DNA from: Nitrospira sp.
GTDB lineage: Bacteria; Nitrospirota; Nitrospiria; Nitrospirales; Nitrospiraceae
Direction of reading: 5' to 3'
NCBI GenBank assembly: GCA_016873435.1
Contig: VGXF01000002.1
Span: 62,001-126,000 of the forward strand
DNA: 64,000 nucleotides
Below are positions 1 to 9,543 of this stretch, one piece after another (position 1 is the stretch's first letter; every line of letters starts with the position of its first letter). The translations under genes and the position numbers were made by a program. Below the pieces are notes generated by a model, which saw only the letters and a list, made by a program, of their open reading frames with translations, ran no database searches and was not told the DNA's origin.

Positions 1-56
1 CCTGGGCTGCCATTCTGGCCGACACCGCCTTGCATTTTATATTGCATCGCTGATAG

Positions 57-1175
57 CTAGATCAGTTCTACGGCTACTGAATCCGCGTAGTGGCGTCCCG
101 CCTCGGTGAGTTTAATTCGTCCGCTCCGTTCTTCCAGCAGACCCTGACGAATCAGCCGTTCGCGTGATTGGGTGTGCTCGGTGCCCTGTGGCAAGAGGGC
201 CAGATCGAGGCCCTCAACCAGACGAAGACCGAAAACCAACCGCTCGCGCTGGCGCTGCTCCGGGCTGAGCGTTTCGAAGCCGGTACTGGGCAGACGGTCG
301 GTCTCGATGGCCTCGCAGTAGGATGGCAGATCGTCTACATTGCCAAACCGTTGACCGTCGAGATAGGACTGCGCGCTGGGGCCGAGTCCCAGATAGTCCT
401 GCCCCTGCCAGTAGAGCAGATTGTGCCGGCAGGCGAAACCCGGCCTGGTGTAGTTGGAAATTTCGTAGCGCGTGAAGCCGGCCGCTGTGAGCTGTCGGGC
501 AGCTGCATCCTCCATCTCGTTTTGCAGGGCCGCGTCCGGTTCAATCGCGTCGCCACGGCGCACGGCAATGTGGAATTGTGTTTTCTCCTCAATCGTGAGC
601 GCATAGCAGGACACATGAGCTACGTCCAACGCGAGAACGGCCTCGAGCGTCACGAGCCAGCCGTCCAGCGTCTGCCCCTGCAGGCCGTAGATCAAATCCA
701 GATTGATGTTGGCGAATCCGGCGCGGCGGGCCATCGCGATGGCTTCCTGCGTCCGATTGCCGGACGTGCGGCGACCGATCTGTACCAGTTCCTCGTCGTT
801 CATCGACTGGGCGCCAAAACTGATTCGGGTGACACCGGCATCTGCCAGCTTCCGCAGGCCATCTTCTGACACCGTGTCCGGATGGGCCTCGACGGTGATC
901 TCTGGATCAGTCCTGGTGCCGAAGGCGTCGCGAACGTCCCCGAGAATCGCGACGAGCTGCTCAGCGGTCAGTGTGGTCGGTGTGCCACCGCCGAAATAGA
1001 TGGTGTCGAGCTGGCGACCGCCCAATGCCCGCTGCTCCGCGTGGAGGCGGATTTCTCGCGACACGGCATCGAGATAACGCGCCGCCCAGTCGTCCCGGTG
1101 AATTTGCAAGGAAAAGGCGCAGAAGTGGCAACGCGTGCGGCAGAAGGGGACATGAACATAGATCCCGACGGTCAT
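57..1175 (-). CDS. hemW: Radical SAM heme chaperone HemW
   Basis: A 372-residue protein of the HemW / 'oxygen-independent coproporphyrinogen oxidase-like' family, which holds heme and is thought to hand it to apo-cytochromes. Near the N-terminus (about residues 12-22) the sequence CRTRCHFCAF supplies the CxxxCxxC ligands of the radical-SAM [4Fe-4S] cluster; the FGGGTPT motif around residue 61 is the SAM-binding glycine motif, and HNLLYW (about residue 252) is typical of the HemN_C half. True HemN usually carries a longer N-terminal region and a CxxxCxxCxC motif; here the fourth cysteine is replaced (CAF), which favours HemW. The gene lies 7 bp downstream of a small unknown gene on the same strand and is probably co-transcribed with it. 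The start ATG at 1175 is followed by the typical IYVHVPFC opening. Confidence 0.88.
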   Translation of the reverse strand: MTVGIYVHVPFCRTRCHFCAFSLQIHRDDWAARYLDAVSREIRLHAEQRALGGRQLDTIYFGGGTPTTLTAEQLVAILGDVRDAFGTRTDPEITVEAHPDTVSEDGLRKLADAGVTRISFGAQSMNDEELVQIGRRTSGNRTQEAIAMARRAGFANINLDLIYGLQGQTLDGWLVTLEAVLALDVAHVSCYALTIEEKTQFHIAVRRGDAIEPDAALQNEMEDAAARQLTAAGFTRYEISNYTRPGFACRHNLLYWQGQDYLGLGPSAQSYLDGQRFGNVDDLPSYCEAIETDRLPSTGFETLSPEQRQRERLVFGLRLVEGLDLALLPQGTEHTQSRERLIRQGLLEERSGRIKLTEAGRHYADSVAVELI

Positions 1176-1182
1176 GGCATTA

Positions 1183-1443
1183 TCATGCCAGGGAGCGATT
1201 GGAGAAATCCTTGATCATGGCGATTTCGATCTCATCTTGCGGCGAGATGCCGCGGTTGCGGACGTGGACAGTCCAGGCCGAGTGCTGCCGGAGAAAGTCG
1301 AAGATCAACTTGGTCAACTCCGGCTTCATCCGCTTTTCCCAATCCTGCGCCCAGCCATGGTTGTCCTCGTCGCCGTCGTAATCCTCAGGGAAGTTAGCTT
1401 CCATGTGGAATTTGAAGATAAAGGTCTTGTCTTCCTGATACAT
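1183..1443 (-). CDS. Small acidic protein of unknown function
   Basis: An 86-residue acidic protein (FPEDYDGDEDNHGW near residues 18-31) that I do not recognise. There is no signal peptide or membrane segment. The C-terminal half (FDFLRQHSAWTVHVRNRG...) looks like a mixed alpha/beta fold. It sits 7 bp upstream of hemW in the same direction, and diverges from the zinc-ribbon gene at 1512, so the 68 bp between holds promoters for both sides. Its being real is supported by compact packing and natural codon use; function is unknown. Confidence 0.65.
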   Translation of the reverse strand: MYQEDKTFIFKFHMEANFPEDYDGDEDNHGWAQDWEKRMKPELTKLIFDFLRQHSAWTVHVRNRGISPQDEIEIAMIKDFSNRSLA

Positions 1444-1458
1444 GAGAACCCTCGCTCG

Positions 1459-1487
1459 TTGCGAACGGCTGGCGTGCTGTCTATAAT
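1459..1487 (+). promoter_or_regulatory. Sigma-70-type promoter of the FmdB-like gene
   Basis: TTGCGA (1459-1464) and a perfect TATAAT (1482-1487) are separated by 17 bp, 25 bp before the ATG at 1512. This lies in the divergent gap between the unknown minus-strand gene and the zinc-ribbon gene. Seen directly; activity is inferred. Confidence 0.6.
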
Positions 1488-1511
1488 GGAGATGCCTTAC
1501 GGAAGGACCCT

Positions 1512-1736
1512 ATGCCTATTTTCGAATATCTCTGCCAGAAATGCAATCACCGGTTCGAGGTGCTCGTGCAGGGGGTGGCCGCACCGGCCTGTCCCTCGTG
1601 CAAGGGGACGAAGCTTGCTAAGCAGTTTTCGCCGTTTGGCGTTGGTGCCACCGGTGATTGGACGTCGTCAGGGGGATCGGGTCCGTGCGGAAGCTGTGGC
1701 GATCCCCGCGGGGCCGGCTCCTGTTCCATGAACTAA
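1512..1736 (+). CDS. FmdB-family zinc ribbon protein
   Basis: A 74-residue protein beginning MPIFEYLCQKCNHRFEVL, the hallmark of the FmdB / CxxC_CxxC_SSSS regulatory zinc-ribbon family. CQKC (about residues 8-11) and CPSC (about 27-30) form the zinc knuckle pair; the Gly/Ser/Cys-rich tail (GSGPCGSCGDPRG) holds further cysteines. FmdB was named as a putative regulator in a formamide/urea porin operon of Methylophilus, but the family is widespread and mostly uncharacterised, so no specific role is claimed. An A/G-rich stretch (ACGGAAGGACCCT) before the start supports the ATG at 1512. Confidence 0.85.
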   Translation: MPIFEYLCQKCNHRFEVLVQGVAAPACPSCKGTKLAKQFSPFGVGATGDWTSSGGSGPCGSCGDPRGAGSCSMN

Positions 1737-1823
1737 CCAATGCGCTGCGCAACGAGGTTTCAGTTCTCCGTTCTCAGCCGGCAGTTTCGAAACCGCTAAC
1801 GGAATACTGGCCACTGTGAACTT
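1737..1823 (+). repeat. Heptad inverted-repeat module 1
   Basis: This 87-bp gap runs exactly from the stop of the FmdB-like gene to the ATG at 1824. Its left part has 7-nt units such as AGTTCTC/CGTTCTC; the right part, read on the other strand, gives AGTTCAC/AGTGGCC/AGTATTC. The two arms are partly complementary and could form a hairpin. No Shine-Dalgarno sequence is visible before the next ATG. Confidence 0.5.
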
Positions 1824-2171
1824 ATGAAAATTGAGTGCAGCGAGCAGGGTCTACAGCGAGCCATCAGCACCATTTCACAATCCGATCCGCTTATTAAACT
1901 CTTGCAGGAAGTCCGGCTGGGCCGCATGAAGGTGGCCGATCCGGGCCTGCGTGTCATCACCGAATCCTGGCTGGGCACCTACTGTCAGGCGTTGGAGATC
2001 CCCGGCCTCACGCGTGCCGCGCTGCTCCGGCTTGATCCGGCTCCGCGCGTGGATGTGCTGGTGGCCGCCGGAGTGTTATCGGCCGACCATGCAGCTATTG
2101 CCTCGCTCAAAGCGACCTTTCAAAAGGTTCTGCTCGCTGCGCCGTCGGCGAACGGCGGCCAGGTGCTGTGA
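1824..2171 (+). CDS. Small helical protein of unknown function
   Basis: A 115-residue protein, predicted mostly helical, without signal peptide or membrane segment. I recognise no family. The middle (ITESWLGTYCQALEIPGLTRAALLRLDP) resembles a small helical bundle. It follows a heptad repeat module with the ATG at the edge of the module and no evident Shine-Dalgarno sequence. It is probably co-transcribed with the FmdB-like gene upstream. Confidence 0.55.
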   Translation: MKIECSEQGLQRAISTISQSDPLIKLLQEVRLGRMKVADPGLRVITESWLGTYCQALEIPGLTRAALLRLDPAPRVDVLVAAGVLSADHAAIASLKATFQKVLLAAPSANGGQVL

Positions 2172-2276
2172 TGCTTGCGGGCCATGCTCTGACGAAGCTG
2201 CGCACAGACGGCGGAGGTGGAAATGGCCCTGCGGGATTCGGGCGTTCCTTTTGGGGCCATCGGTAGGATTTGGGCC

Positions 2277-2561
2277 ATGCAGCCGGTGACGATTCAAACA
2301 CCCGAAGAGATCCTGGCGCTCCTTGCCGATGTCGCGCTCCGCGGCAAGGGTTTTACGAGCGAATGTCTGCTCGATTACGTGCTCGACGAAGGTTTCACGG
2401 AGCCCATCTACTGCAACGCCAGCGGCGAGGACCCCGATGCCTTTTACCGGGGCCAGCCGAATGCCTGGGCAATCTACCAGGTCCGTGAGTGGAAACGCGT
2501 GCTGACGGTTTCGGGCGGCCCCGGAAAAGAGCGTCGTGTCCAAATCACCGAAACGCCGTAG
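2277..2561 (+). CDS. Small protein of unknown function
   Basis: A 94-residue protein starting at the ATG at 2277 (MQPVTIQTPEEILALLADVA). The frame stays open upstream to 2217, but those 20 codons look like spacer. The sequence contains LLDYVLDEGFTEPIYC and a conserved-looking FYRGQPNAWAIYQVREWKR stretch. No signal peptide, membrane segment or recognisable motif. It lies between the helical unknown gene and the DUF1499-like gene, all on the plus strand. Confidence 0.55.
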   Translation: MQPVTIQTPEEILALLADVALRGKGFTSECLLDYVLDEGFTEPIYCNASGEDPDAFYRGQPNAWAIYQVREWKRVLTVSGGPGKERRVQITETP

Positions 2562-2600
2562 CGCGCAGATAGCGCGAAGTTCAGAGGGCAAGCTCGAAAA

Positions 2601-3044
2601 ATGCAATCGTCAAAAACCATGTGGCTGGTGATTGCAGGAGTCCTGGTGTTGTTGGGTGGCAGTGCGCTCCTACGCGCCTGGCCGGTCATCAACATTGTCG
2701 AGACGGGCCGGACGCCAGAATATCCGGACATCCAGCCACGTCGCTACGCGGAACGGAAGGCGCGCGTACACGAAGCCGCGCACCGGGCGATAGAATCCCT
2801 GCCGCGCTGGACGCTGGTTTCGCAGGATGCGGCGCAGGGCGTGATTCGCGCAGTGGTCACGAGCCGGCTGTTCCGGTTCGTGGACGACGTGCAGATTCGG
2901 ATTGAGGAAAAGGATGGCGGCGCGATCATCAATGTCCGGTCCGCGTCCCGCGTAGGGAAAAGCGATTTCGGTCAGAACGCCCGGCACATCCGGTCGCTGT
3001 TTGAGGCCATCGACAGGCAGTTGGAAACGAAAGCGGTGTCCTGA
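2601..3044 (+). CDS. DUF1499-like membrane-anchored protein
   Basis: A 147-residue protein with an N-terminal membrane anchor (about residues 7-25, MWLVIAGVLVLLGGSALL), followed by a soluble domain that fits the DUF1499 pattern: a stretch on turning 'YPDIQP' into repeated residues near RVHEAAHRAIESLPRW, then RLFRFVDDVQIRIEE and a closing SRVGKSDFGQNARHIRSLFEAI. In DUF1499 proteins the SRxGxSDxGxNxxRI motif is the signature, and it is clearly present here (SRVGKSDFGQNARHI). Function of the family is unknown. It ends 3 bp from the end of the next gene, which is on the other strand. Confidence 0.75.
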   Translation: MQSSKTMWLVIAGVLVLLGGSALLRAWPVINIVETGRTPEYPDIQPRRYAERKARVHEAAHRAIESLPRWTLVSQDAAQGVIRAVVTSRLFRFVDDVQIRIEEKDGGAIINVRSASRVGKSDFGQNARHIRSLFEAIDRQLETKAVS

Positions 3045-3047
3045 AAC

Positions 3048-3494
3048 TTATCGGCCCTGCGGGGAGGGCAGTGAGGCGGCAGGTGGCGTGTCCTTGGCCT
3101 GTGGGCGTGTCCGGCTGCCCTGGTACCAGCCACCGATGAGTTCGTCCTCCTCGAAGTACAGATAGTGATGTTTCACTTGCGAGGAGCTGGGCCAATCTTC
3201 AAAAATCCATTCTTCGCGCCGGATACCGTCCTTGGTATAGCTGACATTAATTGTATAGGGCGAGCCCCAGGCTTCCAGCACTTGCTGTTTGGTCATGCCG
3301 ACCATGACTTCGCCGCGGGCGATGTGCTTTTCAAAGGTCGGGTCCAGTAGGCGCGGCAGAAACCGGAAGGCCAGCATGGCGAGTAGAAACAGCGCGAAGC
3401 CGATATAAATGGTGATCCGCACCGGCTTCCGGCACAAAAATGGTGTGCCGGGGGCGTCGGGCGATTGCACGAGCGTTGAATCGGATACGGACAT
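3048..3494 (-). CDS. Membrane-anchored BamE/SmpA-fold-like protein
   Basis: A 148-residue protein. One transmembrane helix lies at about residues 26-46 (ITIYIGFALFLLAMLAF). It is followed by a domain with the BamE/SmpA pattern: GEVMVGMTKQQVLEAWGSP (glycine-Met-Thr-x-x-x-Val then G-x-P), then aromatic strands REEWIFEDW and HHYLYFEEDELIGGW. In BamE-like proteins this fold binds other envelope proteins; the role here is inferred only. The next gene upstream on the same strand (3537-4319) carries a related motif, so the two may form an envelope pair. Confidence 0.6.
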   Translation of the reverse strand: MSVSDSTLVQSPDAPGTPFLCRKPVRITIYIGFALFLLAMLAFRFLPRLLDPTFEKHIARGEVMVGMTKQQVLEAWGSPYTINVSYTKDGIRREEWIFEDWPSSSQVKHHYLYFEEDELIGGWYQGSRTRPQAKDTPPAASLPSPQGR

Positions 3495-3536
3495 GGCGAC
3501 AGTCTAGCAACCGCTTCAAGAAACAATCAAGCCGCA

Positions 3537-4319
3537 CTAATCGGCATATCGGGGCACGGGAATTTTCTTCGCTGGCTTCGCGGGCGGCGGGAGCCGGGCA
3601 AACTCCTTTGAGAAGGGATTCATGATCGGCTGGTGCGTGTGGCGTTGGCGGTCGCGCACTAGTTGCACGCTCTGCACGCTGATTTCCATCCGGTCGACCG
3701 GCGCCTGTGGCGTGAGATATTCAGGCAGTCCTTGCAATGCGTACATCTGAAAGGCCAGCGACCAGTCCTGCTTTTCACGGCCGGGTTCCCGTACGATCGC
3801 GCGGGCCTGCGCCGAGGGTGTACCGGCGAATAGCAGTACCATAACATTGGAGCGGAAGGTTGGTGCGGTCGGCTCGACCGGCGGCTTGAACTCCGGGACC
3901 AGCAGGGCAATCTTCGATAGCGGCACCGGCGGACTGAACTCGACATCCACGAGGTTGACGGTCATTGTCGGCGTTTCAGCGAGATCGTCCGGATCAGTCA
4001 CATAGGCAAACGAATAGCGCACGTCGGTCCCATCGCGCTTGTAAGTGTAGACATCCTCGCCGTTCTGCGGCCCCACCTGCTTCTTGTAGGAATTTTCCCA
4101 GTCGGTAAACGCATAGTAGCGGTAAAACCGAAGCGCGGATTTCTTGTCGCGCACCGCCTGCGGGGGGCCTAATTTTGCGCGCACCTCGGTCTGCGTCAGC
4201 CCCAGAAACCCGTCTTGAAAATAGGGTGCGGCGGATGCCGGAGGAAGAGGCACTGTGGCAAGCAGAATTCCTGCGGCCAGGAGCGCATACACTACGCACT
4301 GAGGGATGAAGGTGCGCAT
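3537..4319 (-). CDS. Secreted protein with BamE-like motif
   Basis: A 260-residue exported protein. Signal peptide at residues 1-31 (MRTFIPQCVVYALLAAGILLATV...ASA). Just after it, LGLTQTEVRAKLGPPQAVRDK and RFYRYYAF match the first half of the BamE/SmpA fold. The remainder is unknown, ending in a proline/lysine-rich tail (LPPPAKPAKKIPVPRY). I chose the ATG at 4319; an in-frame GTG at 4331 would add four residues. It precedes the BamE-like gene at 3048-3494 and diverges from metH. Confidence 0.6.
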   Translation of the reverse strand: MRTFIPQCVVYALLAAGILLATVPLPPASAAPYFQDGFLGLTQTEVRAKLGPPQAVRDKKSALRFYRYYAFTDWENSYKKQVGPQNGEDVYTYKRDGTDVRYSFAYVTDPDDLAETPTMTVNLVDVEFSPPVPLSKIALLVPEFKPPVEPTAPTFRSNVMVLLFAGTPSAQARAIVREPGREKQDWSLAFQMYALQGLPEYLTPQAPVDRMEISVQSVQLVRDRQRHTHQPIMNPFSKEFARLPPPAKPAKKIPVPRYAD

Positions 4320-4461
4320 CGAGTGTTCCACGTCGATTGCATCCTAAGGTCCATCAAAAATCTTGTCAATTGCCATGCCTTGCGTGATGGCGGTCCATCC
4401 CGTATGATGAACGATCCATTTTCAATAATTGCAAACAGATCAGAGGGTTAGGACGCGCGCT

Positions 4462-7400
4462 ATGAAGTCAGTCGGTGTCAGATCGAGTGTGGCGGAGCTT
4501 GAAGCACTCGTCCGCAAACGTATCGTCATTCTGGACGGGGCGATGGGGACGATGATCCAGAAGCACAGGCTGGATGAGGCTGCCTTCCGCGGGAAGCTGT
4601 TCGCCCGGCACTCGCACGACCTGAAGGGGTGCAACGACCTGCTCTGCCTCACGCAGCCGGACATTATCGAGGGGATACATCGGCAGTATCTGGATGCCGG
4701 CGCGGATCTCATCGAAACGAACACGTTCAACGCGACATCCATTTCCCTGGCTGACTACAAGCTCGAATCAGTGGCCTATGATCTAAATCTCGCGGGGGCG
4801 CGCGTCGCGCGCAAGGCAGCGGATGCAGCGATGGCGAAGGACTCGTCGCGCCCGCGCTTCGTGGTCGGCGCCATGGGGCCCACGAACCGGACGGCGTCGC
4901 TGTCGCCGGACGTGAACAATCCCGCCTACCGGGCAGTGACCTACGATCAGCTCGTGGCGGCCTACACGAGTCAGATTCGTGGGCTCGTGGACGGGGGGGT
5001 AGACGTCCTGTTGTGCGAGACGGTGTTCGACACGCTTAATTTAAAGGCCGCGCTGTTCGCCATCGAGGACTATTTTGAAGCAAGCAGTACGCGCCTACCG
5101 GTGATGGTGTCTGTCACCGTGACGGACAAGAGCGGCCGGACGCTGTCCGGGCAGACGATCGAAGCCTTCTGGAATTCCATTTCGCACGTACCGCTGTTTA
5201 GCGTGGGGATCAACTGCGCGTTGGGCGCAAAGGAAATGCGCCCGTACCTGGAGGAGCTGGCGCAGATTGCGCCGGCCTATATCAGTTGCTACCCGAATGC
5301 CGGCCTGCCGAACGCCTTTGGTGGCTTCGACGAGACACCGGCAGTCATGTCTGGTGACTTGCAAGAGTTTGCCGCCAACGGGTGGGTAAACATCGTCGGC
5401 GGCTGCTGTGGGACGACGCCGGAGCATATCCAGGCGATCGCGGCCGTCGTGCGTGACCGCGCGCCGCACGTACCGGCGAAGCCGGAGCCCTGCACGCGGT
5501 TGAGCGGGCTGGAGGCAATGACAATTCGGCGCGAGGCGAACTTCGTGAATGTCGGGGAGCGGACAAATATCACCGGCTCGCCGCAGTTCGCCAAGCTGGT
5601 CCTTGCCGGCACCTACGAAGCGGCGCTGGGCGTGGCCCGGCAACAGGTTGAGGGCGGGGCGCAGATCGTTGACGTAAACATGGACGAGGGCCTGCTCGAC
5701 TCCGAGAAGGCCATGACGACGTTCCTGAATCTGATCGCCTCAGAGCCAGACATTGCCCGCGTGCCGATCATGATCGATAGTTCCAAGTGGTCGGTACTTG
5801 AGGCGGGGCTCAAGTGCGTCCAGGGCAAGTGCATCGTCAACTCGATCAGCTTGAAGGAGGGTGAGGCGGCCTTCATCGGACAGGCCAGGCTGATTCGCCG
5901 CCACGGCGCTGCCATGATCGTCATGGCTTTTGACGAGCAGGGACAGGCGGATACGCTCGAACGAAAGATTGAGATTTGCCGGCGCGCCTACGACATTCTG
6001 AAGAATCAGGTCGGAGTTCCTCCTGAGGACATCATCTTCGATCCGAATATTTTAACGGTGGCCACGGGGATCGAGGAGCACAACAACTATGCCGTGAACT
6101 TCATCGCGGCCACGCGCTGGATCAAGGCCAATCTGTCGGGCTGCAAGGTCAGCGGCGGGGTGAGTAATATTTCGTTCTCGTTCCGCGGGAACAATGTGGT
6201 GCGCGAGGCCATGCACGCGGCCTTTCTCTATCACGCGGTCAGAGCCGGTCTCGACCTGGGCATCGTCAATGCAGGGCAGCTCGCGGTCTATGAGGAAATC
6301 CCAAAAGATTTGCTCACGCTGGTCGAGGACGTACTGCTGAACCGGCGGCCGGATGCCACGGAGCGGCTTGTCGCTTTTGCCGAGACGGTGAAGCAGCAGG
6401 GCAAGACCGTCGTGAAGGACGAGGCCTGGCGAAAGGGCACGGTTGAGGAGCGCCTGTCGCATGCGCTGGTGCAGGGCATTACCGATTACATTGAGGCTGA
6501 CGTTGAGGAGGCACGTACGCAGTACGCCAAACCACTTCACGTCATCGAAGGCCCGCTGATGACCGGGATGAACGTTGTGGGCGATTTGTTCGGTGCGGGC
6601 AAAATGTTTCTGCCTCAGGTCGTCAAAAGTGCCCGCGTGATGAAAAAAGCGGTGGCCCAGCTCCTGCCGTTCATGGAAGCGGAGATGAAGGCATCCGGCG
6701 GCAGCCGGTCGCACGGCACCATCGTGCTTGCGACAGTCAAGGGCGACGTGCACGACATCGGTAAAAACATCGTCGGCGTCGTGCTCGGGTGCAACAATTA
6801 CGAGGTCATTGATCTCGGAGTGATGGTGCCGTGCGAGAAAATTCTGAAGACGGCAAAGGAAAAGGGCGCGACGCTGATCGGTCTGAGCGGACTCATCACG
6901 CCTTCGCTCGATGAGATGGTTCACGTCGCGAAAGAAATGTCACGGGAGGGCTTCGCCGTGCCGCTGCTGATCGGTGGCGCCACGACGAGCAAGGCCCATA
7001 CGGCGGTGAAGATCGCACCGGCCTACGAGCAGCCGGTCGTGCATGTGCTGGATGCGTCGCGCGCAGTCGGCGTGGTCGGGCAACTGATCAGTAAGGACCA
7101 GCGCACACCGTTTGTTGAGAAAGTCCGCCAGGAACAAGCCGACATTCGGACGACGCACGACGCTCGGCAGGCGAAGACGACGCTGCGCACACTGGAGCAG
7201 GCGCGAGCGAACCGGACAGTCATCGACTGGAAGCCAGCGGACGTGCTAAAGCCTGCGTCCACGGGTCTGCGGACGCTCGACGAGTTTCCGCTCGCCCAGC
7301 TCGTCCCGTTCATCGACTGGTCGCCGTTCTTCCATACGTGGGAATTGCGAGGACGGTATCCCCAGATTCTGGATGATCGCACGGTCGGGGGAAAGGCCGC

Positions 7401-8166
7401 TGAACTGTTCCGTGACGCGCAGACATTGCTGACGGAGATCGTTGGGGGCAAGCTCCTGACGGCCAGGGGGGTGTACGGGTTCTTTCCGGCCAACAGTGTC
7501 GGTGACGACATCGAAGTTTATACCGACGAGTCGCGCAACACAGTGCTGACGACCTTCCGCACGCTCCGCCAGCAGGCGGAGAAGCCGGCCGGGCAGCCGA
7601 ACCAAGCGCTGGCGGATTTCATCGCGCCTAAATCCTCTGGGGTGGCCGATCATCTGGGTGCCTTTGCCGTCACGACCGGTATCGGGAGCGAGATCCTCTG
7701 TGCGCGATATGAGAAAGATCATGACGATTACAATTCGATCATGGTCAAGGCGCTGGCGGACCGTCTGGCCGAGGCCTTTGCCGAATGTTTGCACAAGCAG
7801 GTACGCGACGAGTGGGGCTACGGTAAAGACGAACGGCTGTCCAACGAGGATCTGATCCGTGAAAAGTATCGCGGCATCCGTCCGGCTGCCGGCTATCCGG
7901 CCTGTCCGGATCATACTGAGAAGCGCCCGCTCTTTGATCTGCTGCAGGCCGAGAAGCAAACGGGCATCGCGCTCACAGAAAGCTACGCTATGTTCCCGGC
8001 CAGCTCCGTGAGCGGGCTCTACTTTGCGCATCCACAGGCGAAGTACTTTGCGGTCGGCCGCATTGGGCGTGATCAGGCGGAGGACTATGCCTGCCGCAAG
8101 GGCGTATCCATCCATGACATCGAACGGTGGCTCAGCTCCACTTTGGGCTATGAACCAAGGGCCTGA
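4462..8166 (+). CDS. metH: Cobalamin-dependent methionine synthase MetH
   Basis: A 1,234-residue methionine synthase, close to the 1,227 of E. coli. It moves a methyl group from methyltetrahydrofolate to homocysteine through methylcobalamin. Domains in order: homocysteine methyltransferase (about 1-340, opening [11 protein letters not shown], zinc-site cysteines GGCCGTTP); pterin-binding domain (about 355-620, [11 protein letters not shown]); cobalamin cap and binding module (about 640-880, with the lower-ligand motif DVHDIGKN); and an AdoMet-binding reactivation domain (about 900-1234, with [15 protein letters not shown]). The ATG at 4462 is preferred; the frame is open to a TTG at 4429. No cobalamin riboswitch is visible in the short upstream gap. 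The reactivation domain implies a flavodoxin-type reductant in the cell. Confidence 0.97.
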   Translation: MKSVGVRSSVAELEALVRKRIVILDGAMGTMIQKHRLDEAAFRGKLFARHSHDLKGCNDLLCLTQPDIIEGIHRQYLDAGADLIETNTFNATSISLADYKLESVAYDLNLAGARVARKAADAAMAKDSSRPRFVVGAMGPTNRTASLSPDVNNPAYRAVTYDQLVAAYTSQIRGLVDGGVDVLLCETVFDTLNLKAALFAIEDYFEASSTRLPVMVSVTVTDKSGRTLSGQTIEAFWNSISHVPLFSVGINCALGAKEMRPYLEELAQIAPAYISCYPNAGLPNAFGGFDETPAVMSGDLQEFAANGWVNIVGGCCGTTPEHIQAIAAVVRDRAPHVPAKPEPCTRLSGLEAMTIRREANFVNVGERTNITGSPQFAKLVLAGTYEAALGVARQQVEGGAQIVDVNMDEGLLDSEKAMTTFLNLIASEPDIARVPIMIDSSKWSVLEAGLKCVQGKCIVNSISLKEGEAAFIGQARLIRRHGAAMIVMAFDEQGQADTLERKIEICRRAYDILKNQVGVPPEDIIFDPNILTVATGIEEHNNYAVNFIAATRWIKANLSGCKVSGGVSNISFSFRGNNVVREAMHAAFLYHAVRAGLDLGIVNAGQLAVYEEIPKDLLTLVEDVLLNRRPDATERLVAFAETVKQQGKTVVKDEAWRKGTVEERLSHALVQGITDYIEADVEEARTQYAKPLHVIEGPLMTGMNVVGDLFGAGKMFLPQVVKSARVMKKAVAQLLPFMEAEMKASGGSRSHGTIVLATVKGDVHDIGKNIVGVVLGCNNYEVIDLGVMVPCEKILKTAKEKGATLIGLSGLITPSLDEMVHVAKEMSREGFAVPLLIGGATTSKAHTAVKIAPAYEQPVVHVLDASRAVGVVGQLISKDQRTPFVEKVRQEQADIRTTHDARQAKTTLRTLEQARANRTVIDWKPADVLKPASTGLRTLDEFPLAQLVPFIDWSPFFHTWELRGRYPQILDDRTVGGKAAELFRDAQTLLTEIVGGKLLTARGVYGFFPANSVGDDIEVYTDESRNTVLTTFRTLRQQAEKPAGQPNQALADFIAPKSSGVADHLGAFAVTTGIGSEILCARYEKDHDDYNSIMVKALADRLAEAFAECLHKQVRDEWGYGKDERLSNEDLIREKYRGIRPAAGYPACPDHTEKRPLFDLLQAEKQTGIALTESYAMFPASSVSGLYFAHPQAKYFAVGRIGRDQAEDYACRKGVSIHDIERWLSSTLGYEPRA

Positions 8167-8271
8167 GGGCTCGAGTCCCTCCTGTTATGTGGGCGTTCCC
8201 CCAGTAACTGGTTCTTTTGTGCCTGCCAAGTCTCTGGCGGTACGCAGGGTGCAGTGATGCTCTGCGCGAAC

Positions 8272-8289
8272 GCGGTCGGACACGACCGC
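8272..8289 (+). terminator. Hairpin downstream of metH
   Basis: GCGGTCG (8272-8278) and CGACCGC (8283-8289) form a perfect 7-bp stem with a 4-nt loop, about 105 bp after the metH stop. There is no T-tract, so it is at best a Rho-assisted terminator or an mRNA 3' protector. Confidence 0.3.
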
Positions 8290-8678
8290 TTGATCCCACA
8301 GCAATGCGTATCGGCCGGAACTATTTTCCCTCGCCACCTCTAGGGGCTGGGGCGGGCGGTACTCCTGAATTTAGCAGGCAGAGAGCAGAAGAGTCGCCGC
8401 CTCGCTAGGGCGTGACGCATAAATTTTCCGTGGCAGACTATTGACGCTCCTAGATCGATCAACTGCTGCTCGGATTGATCAAAATTGTGCAGGCAGTGGC
8501 GCGTTCCCTCGCAGCGACTAATGCATGGCAGCAGCGCGCCGGACCGGCCGCCTGCACCATCGATATGGTGCTGAGTAGCGAGGAGCATCGCCGCGCCGAG
8601 ACATAACGGGCAGTTGAAACTCCTACTTTATATTTTCCAGTCAGCCCGCTTTTTCTTCCGTTCCCTTGGAGTTTCCTT

Positions 8679-8684
8679 TATAAT
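8679..8684 (+). promoter_or_regulatory. Likely -10 element of rph
   Basis: A perfect TATAAT lies 23 bp before the rph ATG. The position 17 bp upstream reads TTCCGT, so the -35 is weak. The AAAAGGAAAG just before the ATG at 8708 serves as the ribosome binding site. Confidence 0.45.
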
Positions 8685-8707
8685 CAGGCCTGTATGAAAA
8701 GGAAAGC

Positions 8708-9451
8708 ATGACCCCCGGGGCGCCCCTGCAGCGGTTCGACGGCCGGAAGAAGGACGAAGTCCGTCCGGTCAAAATCACCCGCCATTTTATCAAGCACGCG
8801 GAGGGCTCGGTGCTGATCGAGATGGGCGGGACGAAAGTGATCTGCACCGCCTCGGTTGAGGAAAAAGTCCCGCCCTTTCTCAAGGGCAAAGGCTCCGGCT
8901 GGGTCACGGCCGAGTACGCAATGCTCCCGCGCGCCACGCACGAGCGCACGCCGCGCGAAGCGGTGAAAGGCAAGCAGGGTGGGCGGACGCTGGAAATCCA
9001 GCGGCTCGTGGGGCGGGCCTTGCGCTCTGTGACCGATATGACGCAGATGGGTGAGCGGAGCATCTGGATCGACTGCGACGTGATCCAGGCGGACGGTGGC
9101 ACGCGCACGGCATCCATCACCGGCGCCTTTATCGCGCTGGCGGATGCGCTGGCCGTGCTAAAAAAAAAGGAACTGATCAAGAAGCGGCCGCTGACGGATT
9201 ATCTGGCGGCAATCAGCGTCGGACGCGTGGGCGGCGAGGTGCTAGTGGATCTGGCCTACGAGGAGGATTCGAAGGCTGAAGTGGATATGAATCTGGTGAT
9301 GACCGGCCGCGGGCGCTATGTGGAAGTGCAGGGCACGGCGGAGCGAGTCCCCTTCGACAAGCAGGATTTCGACGATTTTTTGGCGCTTGGTTGGAAGGCG
9401 ATCAAGGGGCTGGTCGAACTCCAAAAAGATTTGATTGGCGAGCTGGAGTAG
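8708..9451 (+). CDS. rph: Ribonuclease PH
   Basis: A 247-residue phosphate-dependent 3'-5' exoribonuclease that trims tRNA 3' ends; family members are about 240 residues. Typical motifs: [20 protein letters not shown] near the start, the arginine-rich [27 protein letters not shown], and [18 protein letters not shown] with the conserved DCDVxxADGGTRxA active-site segment. AAGGAAAG precedes the ATG. A run of nine A residues at 9160-9168 encodes part of [10 protein letters not shown]. rdgB follows after a heptad module, the same rph-rdgB order seen in many bacteria. Confidence 0.97.
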   Translation: MTPGAPLQRFDGRKKDEVRPVKITRHFIKHAEGSVLIEMGGTKVICTASVEEKVPPFLKGKGSGWVTAEYAMLPRATHERTPREAVKGKQGGRTLEIQRLVGRALRSVTDMTQMGERSIWIDCDVIQADGGTRTASITGAFIALADALAVLKKKELIKKRPLTDYLAAISVGRVGGEVLVDLAYEEDSKAEVDMNLVMTGRGRYVEVQGTAERVPFDKQDFDDFLALGWKAIKGLVELQKDLIGELE

Positions 9452-9543
9452 GCGGAGAAGGACGTCATTCGTAATTCGTCATTCGGGGAAAGACGCTGGA
9501 TAATTTTTCTCGCGAATAACGGTTAATGAATAACGACTAACGA
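9452..9543 (+). repeat. Heptad inverted-repeat module 2 (rph-rdgB)
   Basis: A 92-bp gap from the rph stop to the rdgB TTG. Left arm (9464-9487) repeats CGTCATT/CGTAATT. Right arm (9513-9546), read on the minus strand, repeats CGTTATT. Over 23 aligned positions about 17 are complementary, so a long imperfect hairpin is possible. This is the clearest copy of the family. There is no Shine-Dalgarno sequence before the TTG start. Confidence 0.65.

Larger units (their letters stand above)
8167..8707. other. Non-coding spacer metH-rph
   Basis: About 540 bp with no ORF I can support. It contains a perfect 7-bp hairpin at 8272-8289, no repeat family, and a TATAAT-like hexamer at 8679-8684 shortly before rph. 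The remainder shows nothing recognisable; short ORFs here (such as 8340-8588 on the minus strand) lack coding character. Confidence 0.5.

Noticed and set aside
4332-4461. Cobalamin or SAH riboswitch upstream of metH
   Set aside because: The gap is only about 130 bp and shows no B12 box or recognisable conserved core.
8340-8588. Minus-strand ORF of 82 codons between metH and rph, considered as a transposase remnant
   Set aside because: No transposase motif, no terminal inverted repeats, and no sequence I could recognise.
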